Below are positions 17,919 to 26,674 of a stretch of DNA of 35,147 nucleotides, piece after piece. The stretch is from Bacteroidales bacterium UBA4893 (GTDB taxonomy: Bacteria; Bacteroidota; Bacteroidia; Bacteroidales; P3). Under the pieces are notes generated by a model. The model worked only from the letters and a program-made list of their open reading frames with translations. It made no database searches and was not told where the DNA came from. Within the stretch, counting starts at the first letter, position 1. Every line of letters starts with the position of its first letter. Made by a program: the position numbers and the translations under genes. The stretch spans positions 1 through 35,147 of the forward strand of contig DHCV01000039.1 of NCBI GenBank assembly GCA_002399025.1, read 5' to 3'.

Positions 17919-19961
17919 TTAATACTCAAAAATAAATTCTTTGCGGCGTTTTTTGTTTATTAGCCAATAGAACTGAAAACCTATCTCTTGCTTTTTGTTG
18001 CTGTCAATCCTATCGTTAGAAGAATGTATTGTAGTTTTATTGAAATAGTTGGTTAGGCTATAACGTGCTGTAAGGAATATGTTGGGATTGAAATCGTATC
18101 TTAGGATAATGTAGGAGCGAATGCCTTTGTCATAAAGTTGCGAGCTGGAATAGTTTAGAGGCAAGCCATATTCATAAACATAGAAAGCATTATCATAATC
18201 ATCGGTATTGAAATAGGCAAAACGTAGGTTAAGACTTAATGGGAGGGATTGGGGTTTTAGGATAAGGTCTTGAGAAATAAATCCTCCTTGATTTTTTTCG
18301 GAGGGATAGGACTGGGTTTGTGAATATCCAATCCTGCTCTTCAACATTAGCCAATCTTTATGAGTTAGGGAGTAGCGAAGTTGAATTTGTTGCAGGATAT
18401 TATCTTCTGGGTATATTTCTTTGTTTGGGTGGGTTTCGTTGTAGGGTCGGTTATTGTTTTTGTACAAAAGGCTTAGCAGATTTGTTGAGTTGGGACTATA
18501 ATTTATTTCTCCCTTTATCTTATATCCCCTCACAGCTTGGTTGGCTCTATAGCTTTCATCGGGGAAATAGAAATAATCCCCTGCAATAAAGAAATTAAAG
18601 TATCTATTTATTAACATTGAATAGGCAGCGTATATTCCTTTTTCGTTTGCATTTCTTGACTGAGCTCCAATTGCAGAGGAGTAGTAGTTTTGAAATTGAT
18701 TTTGATAGTTGCGGAAGTTTATTGAAAGGTTGGTTTTGTATGCTATGCTGAAATCTAAGCCTATTAGTCCTGCATAGCCTTTGTTGCTACTCATTGCAAG
18801 TTCTGAAAAGAGTCTAAATCTTCTTATTAGGGGGAGGGAAAAGTTTACACTATAAATATTATTTTCCTTGCCTTCAAAATAATGTTTCATATAGTTTTGG
18901 TTGGAGTTTTTTATGGAGTCTTTATATTCATAGTGAAATATGGTGGTTCCTATCTCATAACCCTTTCTCTTCCACCCAACATGTGTTCCATAAACCATTT
19001 CCCTATTACTATCCTTCTTACTTAACTCATTCAAAGTCCTATGAAGACCTGTTTCAAGAATACTCCCAGAATAGTCAATCTTATTATAGGAGCCAAAAAG
19101 AAAGACTGAAAAATCCTTTAACTTGAGTTTGGTCGCTAATCCCCTCATATAGTTATATTCTATAACAGAACGATTGGGCTTAATTCCACTATAGTTTTTC
19201 TTGCTTTTTGCATCAGGAGAGAAATGTCCAAAATTAAGGTTTTGATTAATCGCCAAGCCTTCTCCAAATCCAAGACGATAGTCCCCAATTGTAATTTGCT
19301 CAATAAAGGAAATATCTTTAATGGTTGCTTGAAAGGAAATATAGTCGTATCCATATTTTTGATTGGAAGAGAAGAAAGGTTCGCCAGCATCTTTGTCGGC
19401 TATAAGAGATAAGGATAACCTATCGTAGTAGTTAAGGTTATAACGAATATTATTTGAAAAATTATCCCCAATAAATCCTAAGCTGTCATCCCTCCTATAT
19501 CCCCATGCTTTCTCCAAGACTTGCTTATATTGAAGTCTAATGTCGTGAATTGCTTTTGAGGATATGGAATCCAACCTTAGGGAAGGCTTCCAATTAACTG
19601 GTGCAACATAAATATATGGAAGGATTTCCTCAAGTGTTTGCTCCGAAAAACCATTAATTATAGGGATTTCGTAAATACTTAAAAGTGGATGCGTTTCCTT
19701 AATATATCTGTGAAGGGAAAGAATTTGAAACTCACTTAAGCCAATCAGCAAAAGAGTGTTTCTGTCTGCAGTATTAATATTTATGGGGTTAAGGCTTAGA
19801 TAATATAAATCCTCTATCAAAGTCTGCTTCTCACTTTCTGAGATTTCGCTTTCTTCAATAGAGGAAATACGTGTTGATGTATGATTATTAGTCTGAGCTA
19901 AAAGGTCATAAGAAAGACATATAATAAGAAAAAACAGTAGTATGCATTTCTTTATTTGCAT
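17919..19961 (-). CDS. Exported helix-hairpin-helix protein with C-terminal beta-barrel
   Basis: A 680-residue protein. The signal peptide (about residues 1-22, ending LLAQ) is followed by a ComEA-like helix-hairpin-helix region (about 50-115) containing NPININTADRNTLLLIGL, two HhH units and IYEIPIINGFSEQTLEEILPYI. The remaining ~550 residues alternate aromatic and polar residues as in an outer-membrane barrel and end in a terminal aromatic (EFIFEY). HhH domains bind DNA non-specifically, and the INTA motif is typical of exported ComEA. A role in DNA handling at the envelope is possible but unproven, because such domains can also mediate protein contacts. It follows nrdJ with a 25-base gap. 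Confidence 0.8.
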   Translation of the reverse strand: MQIKKCILLFFLIICLSYDLLAQTNNHTSTRISSIEESEISESEKQTLIEDLYYLSLNPININTADRNTLLLIGLSEFQILSLHRYIKETHPLLSIYEIPIINGFSEQTLEEILPYIYVAPVNWKPSLRLDSISSKAIHDIRLQYKQVLEKAWGYRRDDSLGFIGDNFSNNIRYNLNYYDRLSLSLIADKDAGEPFFSSNQKYGYDYISFQATIKDISFIEQITIGDYRLGFGEGLAINQNLNFGHFSPDAKSKKNYSGIKPNRSVIEYNYMRGLATKLKLKDFSVFLFGSYNKIDYSGSILETGLHRTLNELSKKDSNREMVYGTHVGWKRKGYEIGTTIFHYEYKDSIKNSNQNYMKHYFEGKENNIYSVNFSLPLIRRFRLFSELAMSSNKGYAGLIGLDFSIAYKTNLSINFRNYQNQFQNYYSSAIGAQSRNANEKGIYAAYSMLINRYFNFFIAGDYFYFPDESYRANQAVRGYKIKGEINYSPNSTNLLSLLYKNNNRPYNETHPNKEIYPEDNILQQIQLRYSLTHKDWLMLKSRIGYSQTQSYPSEKNQGGFISQDLILKPQSLPLSLNLRFAYFNTDDYDNAFYVYEYGLPLNYSSSQLYDKGIRSYIILRYDFNPNIFLTARYSLTNYFNKTTIHSSNDRIDSNKKQEIGFQFYWLINKKRRKEFIFEY

Positions 19962-19986
19962 TATATGGTTCTATTGGTGAGTCTTC

Positions 19987-22686
19987 TTAGCTACACTTAC
20001 TCCATCCACATGATGAACAACTCTTACATCCACTTGAAAATATGATTGTTTCCTGTGAGCAGGAAGGACATTTTTCGCCTTGAGCAATTGTTCCATCTTG
20101 AATATACTTCTTTAATGCTCTTGCAACACCATTCTTCCATGTGTTTATAGTATCTGAGTCTAAGGTTAGTTTTGAAATTAAGTCAATAACATTATTTAGC
20201 GGCATTCCATGGCGAAGTATTCCAGAAATTAATTTTGCGTAATTCCAATATTCCTTATTGAATAGTCGTGAAAGACCTCCTATTGTATTTTCATAGCCAT
20301 CCTTATCCAAATAAACAAAATCATATCTTGAGCGTGAGTCTGCCTTTTCCTTAACCTTAACAACCCATCCTTTATTTATTCCTTCAGGTATGTAAAGCCT
20401 GTCGTTTTCAATTTTTCCAGTAAAGATTTCATAAGGACGTCCTTCATAAATACCTACAACGGCAATCCACTTTTCTTTGTCATTCTGGAAACGAATTACA
20501 TCTGCCTCAAGTTTCTTTGGACGTTTAGGAGCTTGTGTTTCGGCAAAGGTTGGGGTTTTCTTGTCTGACTCTGAATTAGACACCAATACTCCTTGACGAG
20601 AACCTTCCCTATAAATTGTCATTCCCTTACAGCCGCTCTCCCATGCAGAAAGATATATCTGACTTACAATTTCCTCAGGAGTTTGTTCTGGGATATTTAC
20701 TGTAACGCTAATGGAATGATCAACCCATTTCTGCAATGCTCCTTGCATCTTAACCTTATTTACCCAATCAATATCATTTGCCGTCGCTCCTGCATAAGGG
20801 GACTTAGCAATAAGATCATCCAACTGTTCTTGTGTATAGTTATTCTTTATGTCCTCAACATCATATCCGTTTATCTTAGCCCAAGTGGCAAACTTATGAT
20901 GCAAAACATTATACTCTTCCCATTCTTGACCTTCTTGGTCAACAAAGGTAATATTATTGTTCTTGTCATTATGATTTACCTTGCGTCTTCTCTTGTAAAC
21001 AACTTGAAAAGCAGGCTCAATTCCAGAAGAAGTCTGTGTGCAAATACTCACACTTCCTGTTGGTGCAATGGTTAATAGAGCAATATTGCGTCTTCCATAC
21101 TTAAGCATAGAATCATATAAATCAGGGCAAGCTTCCTTCAAACGAAGAATAAAAGGATTCTTAGCCTCAAGCTTGGTGTTATAAAGAGGGAAAGCTCCTC
21201 TTTCCTTAGCCATCTCTACACTTGAAGCATAAGCTGAGCATGCTAATTCCTTTTGAACCAAGGTTGCAAATTCTGTAGCCTTGTCTGTTCCGTATTGCAA
21301 ACCCATTGCTGCCAACATATCTCCTTCTGCAGTGATGCCAAATCCTGTACGACGACCCTCTAAACATTTTAATTTAATGTTTAACCAAAGATCTCTTTCA
21401 ACTCGTTTTATGTCTTCGTCTTCAGGATCTGATTCAATTTTTGCTAATACCCTATCAATCTTCTCAAGTTCTAAGTCAATCAAATCATCCATTAGTCTTT
21501 GCCCCTTGCGAACATGTTCTTTGAATAAAGGAAAATTAAATTTAGCTTTTGATGTAAAAGGATTATCAACGTAGGAATAAAGATTAATTGCGAGCAAGCG
21601 ACAACTATCATAAGGACAGAGTGGAATTTCTCCGCAAGGATTTGTAGAAACAGTCTTGAAACCAAAATCTTTATAGCAGTCTGGCACAGATTCTCTAATT
21701 ATTGTGTCCCAAAACAAAACTCCTGGCTCAGCACTTTGCCAAGCATTATGTATAATTTTATTCCAAAGCTTGCGAGCATCAATCTCTTTTTCAACCTTTG
21801 GAGTATTGCTGTGAACAGGGAATTGTTGTTTGTATGGCTTGCCAGAGGCAACAGCACGCATAAATTCATCATCTATTTTAACAGAAACATTAGCCCCTGT
21901 AATCTTTCCTTGCTCCATTTTAGCATCAATAAAATCTTCCACATCAGGATGCTTAACAGAAATAGAAAGCATCAAAGCTCCACGTCTTCCCCCTTGAGCA
22001 ACTTCACGGGTTGTGTTGGAGTAACGCTCCATAAAAGGAACAATCCCAGTTGAGGTTAGGGCAGAATTTTTAACAGCCGATGACTTTGGCCGAATATGTG
22101 AAAGGTCATGACCAACGCCTCCTCTTCTTTTCATTAGTTGAACCTGCTCTTGGTCAACCTTTAGAATCCCTCCATAAGAATCCGAATTTTCATTATTACC
22201 AATCACAAAACAATTAGAAAGAGATACAATCTGAAAATTATTACCTATTCCACTCATTGGACTTCCTTGAGGAATTATGTATTTGAAGTCTTTCATCAAA
22301 TCATATATTTCTGTTTGAGTCATAGGATTTGGATAATTTTTCTCAATGCGAGCAAACTCTCTTGCAAGACGCTTATGCATATCATCAGGAGATACTTCCA
22401 TAACATTCTCCCCATCCCTAAGGGCATATTTATTCATCCACACATCAGCAGCAAGCGTATCCCCATCAAAATAGGAGTTTGATGCATCTAAAATCTCTTC
22501 TGTCTTATAGACCTTTGGTAAAGCTTCATTCATATTAGGTTCTATTTTAATGTTTTGATTGTTTTCTTCATTGAACAAAGTATTCGCCTTAACTATATTT
22601 GAGTTCCTGTCTGAAATAAATTTCTCTGAAAGGATTCCTTCCGCCTTTATTGTCTGAGGTTCATCAAATGAAAACAAATCTTGCAT
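19987..22686 (-). CDS. nrdJ: Class II (adenosylcobalamin-dependent) ribonucleotide reductase
   Basis: An 899-residue single-chain reductase that makes dNTPs from ribonucleotides with coenzyme B12, independent of oxygen. The active-site motif NPCGEIPL has C351 (thiyl radical), N349 and E353. C159 in LSNCFVIG is one of the redox cysteines. A long C-terminal extension ends in a zinc-ribbon-like CPSC...CKSCSSCGWSKC tail, as in the NrdJ family that shuttles electrons through C-terminal cysteines. I start at the ATG at 22686 (MQDLFSFDEP). An upstream TTG at 22767 would add 27 unsupported residues. No cobalamin riboswitch is visible upstream. The HhH/barrel gene follows after 25 bases. Confidence 0.95.
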   Translation of the reverse strand: MQDLFSFDEPQTIKAEGILSEKFISDRNSNIVKANTLFNEENNQNIKIEPNMNEALPKVYKTEEILDASNSYFDGDTLAADVWMNKYALRDGENVMEVSPDDMHKRLAREFARIEKNYPNPMTQTEIYDLMKDFKYIIPQGSPMSGIGNNFQIVSLSNCFVIGNNENSDSYGGILKVDQEQVQLMKRRGGVGHDLSHIRPKSSAVKNSALTSTGIVPFMERYSNTTREVAQGGRRGALMLSISVKHPDVEDFIDAKMEQGKITGANVSVKIDDEFMRAVASGKPYKQQFPVHSNTPKVEKEIDARKLWNKIIHNAWQSAEPGVLFWDTIIRESVPDCYKDFGFKTVSTNPCGEIPLCPYDSCRLLAINLYSYVDNPFTSKAKFNFPLFKEHVRKGQRLMDDLIDLELEKIDRVLAKIESDPEDEDIKRVERDLWLNIKLKCLEGRRTGFGITAEGDMLAAMGLQYGTDKATEFATLVQKELACSAYASSVEMAKERGAFPLYNTKLEAKNPFILRLKEACPDLYDSMLKYGRRNIALLTIAPTGSVSICTQTSSGIEPAFQVVYKRRRKVNHNDKNNNITFVDQEGQEWEEYNVLHHKFATWAKINGYDVEDIKNNYTQEQLDDLIAKSPYAGATANDIDWVNKVKMQGALQKWVDHSISVTVNIPEQTPEEIVSQIYLSAWESGCKGMTIYREGSRQGVLVSNSESDKKTPTFAETQAPKRPKKLEADVIRFQNDKEKWIAVVGIYEGRPYEIFTGKIENDRLYIPEGINKGWVVKVKEKADSRSRYDFVYLDKDGYENTIGGLSRLFNKEYWNYAKLISGILRHGMPLNNVIDLISKLTLDSDTINTWKNGVARALKKYIQDGTIAQGEKCPSCSQETIIFSSGCKSCSSCGWSKCS

Positions 22687-23017
22687 AATATTTCTATTTA
22701 AATTTAAGTTCTGCGAAATTACAAAACAATCCAATATTGAGGAGGTGATTTTTTGTTTAAAAATCAAAAGTTTTCCACATGTATTTGTTATTAAAGCTCT
22801 AAATCCTTTATCTTAAGTTTAAAGAGTGAGGATATTAATTTTAGAGAAAAAAAGAGCTTATTTAAATAAATTATTTCTTCGTTTTAAGAAAATAAAATAA
22901 GGTTTTATTTCACTGAAACGAAGAATCAATTAACTAAGAATGGAAATACCCAAACCTACTAAAATTAATAATAAGATTGGGTAAGATTTTATTTAGAAGA
23001 AAGAAAATCCCAGAGGA
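22687..23017. other. Leader/intergenic region between small lipoprotein gene and nrdJ
   Basis: 331 bases without a gene. The clearest content is the nested inverted repeat at 22875-22925. A near-consensus -7 (TAATTTCG on the minus strand, about 22711-22718, one mismatch) lies just upstream of nrdJ. A TACCCAA/TTGGGTA pair around 22949-22983 could form a weak stem. I see neither a B12-box (minus-strand GCCACTG) nor a clear NrdR box. Confidence 0.6.
22875..22925. repeat. Nested inverted repeat upstream of nrdJ
   Basis: Outer arms TTCTTCGTTT (22875-22884) and AAACGAAGAA (22916-22925) pair over 10 bases. Inner arms AAATAAAA (22890-22897) and TTTTATTT (22903-22910) pair over 8. The two stems are separated by 5-base spacers on each side, so the structure is symmetric. 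It could be a terminator for the lipoprotein gene, an operator or an RNA leader element for nrdJ. Confidence 0.7.
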
Positions 23018-23377
23018 TTATTGTTGAAGAAGAACTTGCTTTTCAACTGTTTCTCCAGGAATAAGTCTCACTGTAGATTTTCCATAGCGAATATAGTTGT
23101 TTGCGTCTTTTTTCTCTACATTAATATCTAAGATGGCTTCGTGGTCAAAAGTAAAAAAAGCCTCTCCCTTACTATCTGTCACGCCTTCTGCCCTTACACT
23201 CCCTCCTTCCTTAGAAATTTCTATCTTTGCACCAGGGATGACAATTGATGTATTAGTAACATCTTGCACTTTAACAGTTAATCTGCATTTATTATCTTCT
23301 TTGCATCCTGAAAAGAAAGGAATTGCAAGTGCTAAGACAAGCATTAAAGAAAAAAATCTAACGATATTCTTTTTCAT
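23018..23377 (-). CDS. Small lipoprotein with carboxypeptidase-regulatory-like domain
   Basis: A 119-residue predicted lipoprotein: hydrophobic signal, then IPFFSGC with C25 as the lipidated cysteine. Residues 30-115 (RLTVKVQDVTNTSIVIPGAKIEISKEGGSVRAEGVTDSKGEAFFTF) have the pattern of a carboxypeptidase-D regulatory-like / prealbumin-type beta-sandwich. This non-enzymatic fold is widespread in Bacteroidota surface proteins. No catalytic residues are expected and the function is unknown. It is divergent from the cyclophilin gene and has its own -7 element. Confidence 0.75.
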   Translation of the reverse strand: MKKNIVRFFSLMLVLALAIPFFSGCKEDNKCRLTVKVQDVTNTSIVIPGAKIEISKEGGSVRAEGVTDSKGEAFFTFDHEAILDINVEKKDANNYIRYGKSTVRLIPGETVEKQVLLQQ

Positions 23378-23416
23378 AAGGCTGAAATTTTGTAATATTG
23401 CGGTTTAATTAAAGTG

Positions 23417-23424
23417 CAAATCTA
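23417..23424 (-). promoter_or_regulatory. -7 promoter element for the small lipoprotein gene
   Basis: On the minus strand this reads TAGATTTG, an exact TAnnTTTG match, 39 bases upstream of the ATG at 23377. The -33 element is not evident. A near match for the divergent gene, TAATATTG (one mismatch), lies at 23393-23400 on the plus strand. Confidence 0.5.
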
Positions 23425-23439
23425 AGAAAAATAATTAAT

Positions 23440-24174
23440 ATGAATGCAAAATATTTATCAATTTTAGTCCTTTTTACTGGACTTTTAGCTTTTGGTTGTG
23501 CAAATAAATCAACTCAAAAGGAAACTAAACAAGCAGAAAACATAAGCAAAGAAACACAAAAACAAACCAAAAAGGAGAAACAAACTATGGTATTAATTAG
23601 TACATCAATGGGAGATATGAAGGCTGTTTTGTATAACGAAACACCTGCACATAGAGATAATTTCATTAAGCTTGCAAAGGAAGGCTATTTCAATGGATTG
23701 CTTTTCCATAGAGTAATTGACGGTTTTATGGTTCAAGGAGGAGATCCCGATTCAAAGAATGCCCCTAAGGGAAAACAATTGGGACAAGGTGGTCCAAGCT
23801 ACACTATTCCTGCTGAATTTAACCAAAGTCTTATTCACAAGAAAGGAGCTTTGGCTGCAGCCAGAATGGGAGATAATGTAAACCCACAGAAGGCCTCTTC
23901 AGGATCACAGTTCTATATTACTCAGGGAAAGAGTTATTCTGCAGCAGAACTCCAGAATATGGAAATGAGAATGGGTAAGAAACTTAACCAAACTCAACGA
24001 GATGCTTATACAAGTGTGGGTGGTGTTCCTTTCTTGGACTTTGAATACACTGTGTTCGGAGAAGTTATTGAAGGGCTTGAGGTTATTGACAAGATAGCAA
24101 AGGCTCAAAAAGACCGCTTTGACCGTCCTTTGCAAGACATTATGATGAAGGTTACTATAATTGAAGAAAAATAA
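23440..24174 (+). CDS. Cyclophilin-type peptidyl-prolyl isomerase, lipoprotein
   Basis: A 244-residue lipoprotein (LLAFGC, C20) with a Lys/Gln-rich linker to about residue 48 and then a cyclophilin domain. Conserved segments are LLFHRVIDGFMVQGGDP (catalytic Arg in FHRV), QGGPSYTIPAEFN, GALAAARMGD, SGSQFYIT and VFGEVIEGLEVIDKI. An insert of about 35 residues between QFYIT and FLDFEYTVFG (KSYSAAELQNMEMRMGKKLN...) is common in Bacteroidota homologues. It should assist folding in the periplasm or at the outer membrane. pheS begins 8 bases after the stop, and the three genes to folB form a probable operon. Confidence 0.92.
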   Translation: MNAKYLSILVLFTGLLAFGCANKSTQKETKQAENISKETQKQTKKEKQTMVLISTSMGDMKAVLYNETPAHRDNFIKLAKEGYFNGLLFHRVIDGFMVQGGDPDSKNAPKGKQLGQGGPSYTIPAEFNQSLIHKKGALAAARMGDNVNPQKASSGSQFYITQGKSYSAAELQNMEMRMGKKLNQTQRDAYTSVGGVPFLDFEYTVFGEVIEGLEVIDKIAKAQKDRFDRPLQDIMMKVTIIEEK

Positions 24175-24182
24175 GATTAGAG

Positions 24183-25214
24183 ATGAAGGAAAGATTGTTA
24201 GAGGAAATTTCAAAGGTAGAGGGGTTGGTTGCATCGGACTTAGAGGGAGTTGAGACGCATAGAATTGCCTATTTAGGGAAAAAAGGCTTGCTTAACGATT
24301 TGTTTGCCGAATTTAAAACGGTGCCAAACGAAAACAAAAAAGAAATAGGCTTACTCCTAAATGATTTAAAGAACGCCGTACAGTCAAAAATTGAGACCCT
24401 AAAGCAAGGACTCCAAGACTCTTCGGAAGAAAGCTCAGTTAAGGACGACCTTACCAAACCCTCAGCCCTATTGGACTTAGGCTCAAGACATCCACTCTCT
24501 GTTGTAAGAAATGAAATCATTGAGATATTCTCAAGAATCGGTTACACAGTACGAGAAGACGGAGAGATAGAGGACGATTGGCACGTTTTCTCAGCACTAA
24601 ACTTTCCCCCAGAACATCCTGCAAGGGATATGCAGGACACATTCTTTGTTGAAACAAGAGAGGACGGAAACAACGCTGTTTTAAGAACACATACATCATC
24701 TGTTCAGGTAAGAACAATGGAAAGGGAGAAACCACCAATCAGAATAATTGCCCCTGGAAGAGTGTTTCGTAACGAGGCAATATCGGCAAGAGCACACTGC
24801 ATATTCCACCAAGTCGAAGGGTTATATGTAGACAAAGGCGTATCGTTTGCAGACCTTAAACAAAACCTATTATACTTTGCTAAAGAAATGTTTGGCGAAA
24901 GCACACAGATAAGACTTCGTCCTTCTTATTTCCCATTCACTGAACCATCAGCAGAAATGGATATCTCATGTAATTTATGTGGAGGTAAAGGATGTAATAT
25001 CTGTAAAGGAACAGGATGGCTCGAAATTATGGGATGTGGAATGGTTGACCCAAATGTTTTGGAGGCTTCCAATATAGACCCAAAGGTATACTCTGGATTT
25101 GCATTTGGAATGGGAATAGAAAGAATTGCCATGTTGAAATACCAAGTCAAAGACTTAAGATTATATTTCGAAAACGACCTGCGATTTCTCAAACAGTTCT
25201 CCTCAGCATACTAA
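24183..25214 (+). CDS. pheS: Phenylalanine--tRNA ligase alpha subunit
   Basis: The 343-residue catalytic subunit of PheRS. An N-terminal coiled-coil arm (about residues 1-85) precedes the class II catalytic core: DTFFV, then motif 2 (IRIIAPGRVFRNEAISARAHCIFHQVEG) and motif 3 (GFAFGMGIERIAMLKYQVKDLR). A Cys-rich stretch CNLCGGKGCNICKGTGW...CGMV sits between them, as in many bacterial homologues. The length is normal. The pheT beta subunit is not adjacent, so pheS and pheT are unlinked here, as is common in this phylum. Codon use becomes C/A-rich from about 24300 onward. Confidence 0.96.
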   Translation: MKERLLEEISKVEGLVASDLEGVETHRIAYLGKKGLLNDLFAEFKTVPNENKKEIGLLLNDLKNAVQSKIETLKQGLQDSSEESSVKDDLTKPSALLDLGSRHPLSVVRNEIIEIFSRIGYTVREDGEIEDDWHVFSALNFPPEHPARDMQDTFFVETREDGNNAVLRTHTSSVQVRTMEREKPPIRIIAPGRVFRNEAISARAHCIFHQVEGLYVDKGVSFADLKQNLLYFAKEMFGESTQIRLRPSYFPFTEPSAEMDISCNLCGGKGCNICKGTGWLEIMGCGMVDPNVLEASNIDPKVYSGFAFGMGIERIAMLKYQVKDLRLYFENDLRFLKQFSSAY

Positions 25215-25250
25215 GTCCTACTTTTATTAAACTTAGAAAAATCACAAAGA

Positions 25251-25607
25251 ATGGCTATTATAGAATTGGAAGACATGAGCTTCTATGCTTTTCACGGATG
25301 CTTTGCACAAGAACAGATAATCGGAACACATTTTAGGGTAGACCTATTGTTCGAATTCCCATCCTCCTTGGCAGAGGAAACCGACTCAATACAAGATACC
25401 GTTAACTACTTGAGCGTTTACCAAACCATTAAACATTTATTCGAAACCCCATCGCATTTATTGGAAAACATATCGCGAAGAATCTTAGACACTCTAATGA
25501 GGGACTTCCCCCAAATGGAATACTGTAAGGTTAAGGTAACAAAACTTAATCCCCCATTGGGAGGAAAGCTATATGGAGTGAGCGTAACCTTAGATAAAAG
25601 AAAATAA
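25251..25607 (+). CDS. folB: Dihydroneopterin aldolase
   Basis: A 118-residue enzyme of tetrahydrofolate synthesis that converts dihydroneopterin to 6-hydroxymethyl-dihydropterin and glycolaldehyde. The N terminus IIELEDMSFYAFHGCFAQEQIIGTHFRVDL contains the FHG and E-x-x-x-G-x-x-F elements. C-terminal KVKVTKLNPPLGG has the catalytic lysine. The length fits the octameric FolB family. It lies 36 bases after pheS. The convergent galE gene ends 32 bases downstream, and no clear terminator lies between. Confidence 0.93.
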   Translation: MAIIELEDMSFYAFHGCFAQEQIIGTHFRVDLLFEFPSSLAEETDSIQDTVNYLSVYQTIKHLFETPSHLLENISRRILDTLMRDFPQMEYCKVKVTKLNPPLGGKLYGVSVTLDKRK

Positions 25608-25639
25608 ACCCCAAATAAATAACCATTAACCACTAACTA

Positions 25640-26674
25640 CTAACCTTTACTCGAAAGTTCCTTTTCCCAAAGCCAAGCGCTATGGGTCATTTGGTCAAGC
25701 GTACGTTTAGCAGTCCAACCCAGCTCCTCATTAGCCAGGCTTGTGTCAGCCCAAATCTGAATTATATCTCCCTGACGCCTTGGTCCAATGATATAAGGTA
25801 GCTTCTGAGTGCTGGTTTTCTCAAAGCTATTAATAACTTCCAAAACCGAATAACCATTGCCCGTACCTATATTGAAATATTCCAAAGCCTGCTTGTTCTT
25901 GCCCCCAAATAGCCTGTCAAGTGAGATAACATGAGCCTCAGCAAGGTCCATCACATGAATATAATCCCTAATGCAAGTGCCGTCAGGGGTAGGGTAATCG
26001 TTGCCAAATACCGTTAGCTCCTTGCGTTTCCCAATTGCAGTTTGAGTAATGAAAGGCATAAGGTTATTAGGTACTCCGTTAGGTAATTCTCCTATAATCG
26101 CACTCTCATGAGCCCCAATTGGATTGAAATATCTTAAGGCTATGGCATTAATGGGCTTGGTTTGAGTGGTGAAATGGAGTATCTCCTCTGCCATTTGCTT
26201 AGTGTTGCCGTAAGGAGACTCAGCTTTCTTGATAGGAGAAAGCTCCTTGATGGGAAGGGAGTCAGGCTCACCATAAACAGTGCAAGAGGAAGAATGGACA
26301 AGGTGCTTTATGCCATGCTTAGTCATGTTCTCCAAAAGGTTAAGTAGTATCCCAATATTGTTTTGGTAATACTCCACAGGGTTAAGGCAACTCTCTCCAA
26401 CGGCTTTATATGCTGCAAAGTTAATAATCCCTTCTATATTATTATGGGACTCAAAAAATGCACGACAAGACTCTCTATGGCTAAGGTCAAGCTCCACAAA
26501 ATCGGGCCTAAGTCCTGTTATTTTCTCAATACGGTCAATTGTATCACGGGTAGAGTTGGACAAATTGTCGGCTATCAAAACCTTATAGCCTTTTTCTTGA
26601 AGGGCAACTGTGGTGTGACTCCCTATGTAGCCAAGCCCACCGGTTACGAGTATGGTTATGTCTTTATTTGCCAT
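25640..26674 (-). CDS. galE: UDP-glucose 4-epimerase
   Basis: A 344-residue short-chain dehydrogenase-type enzyme interconverting UDP-glucose and UDP-galactose. The N-terminal NAD-binding motif TGGLGYIGSH is at about residues 11-20. The catalytic pair is in HSSSCTVYG (Ser) and SPYGNTK (Tyr-x-x-x-Lys). ALRYFNPIGAHESAIIGE and DGTCIRDYIHVMDLAEAH are typical of GalE. The length matches (338 in E. coli). The start overlaps the end of the upstream aminotransferase gene by 11 bases, so the two are likely coupled and may jointly serve surface polysaccharide sugar synthesis. Confidence 0.94.
   Translation of the reverse strand: MANKDITILVTGGLGYIGSHTTVALQEKGYKVLIADNLSNSTRDTIDRIEKITGLRPDFVELDLSHRESCRAFFESHNNIEGIINFAAYKAVGESCLNPVEYYQNNIGILLNLLENMTKHGIKHLVHSSSCTVYGEPDSLPIKELSPIKKAESPYGNTKQMAEEILHFTTQTKPINAIALRYFNPIGAHESAIIGELPNGVPNNLMPFITQTAIGKRKELTVFGNDYPTPDGTCIRDYIHVMDLAEAHVISLDRLFGGKNKQALEYFNIGTGNGYSVLEVINSFEKTSTQKLPYIIGPRRQGDIIQIWADTSLANEELGWTAKRTLDQMTHSAWLWEKELSSKG

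Noticed and set aside
20593..21075. 160-codon plus-strand open frame inside nrdJ
   Set aside because: It lies entirely antisense to a strongly supported gene and its translation has no domain pattern.
22687..22767. N-terminal extension of nrdJ from a TTG at 22767
   Set aside because: The added 27 residues do not look like a NrdJ N terminus, and an ATG at 22686 begins a typical sequence.
22687..23017. Cobalamin riboswitch upstream of the B12-dependent nrdJ
   Set aside because: No B12-box-like sequence (GCCACTG type) or characteristic stems were seen on the minus strand.
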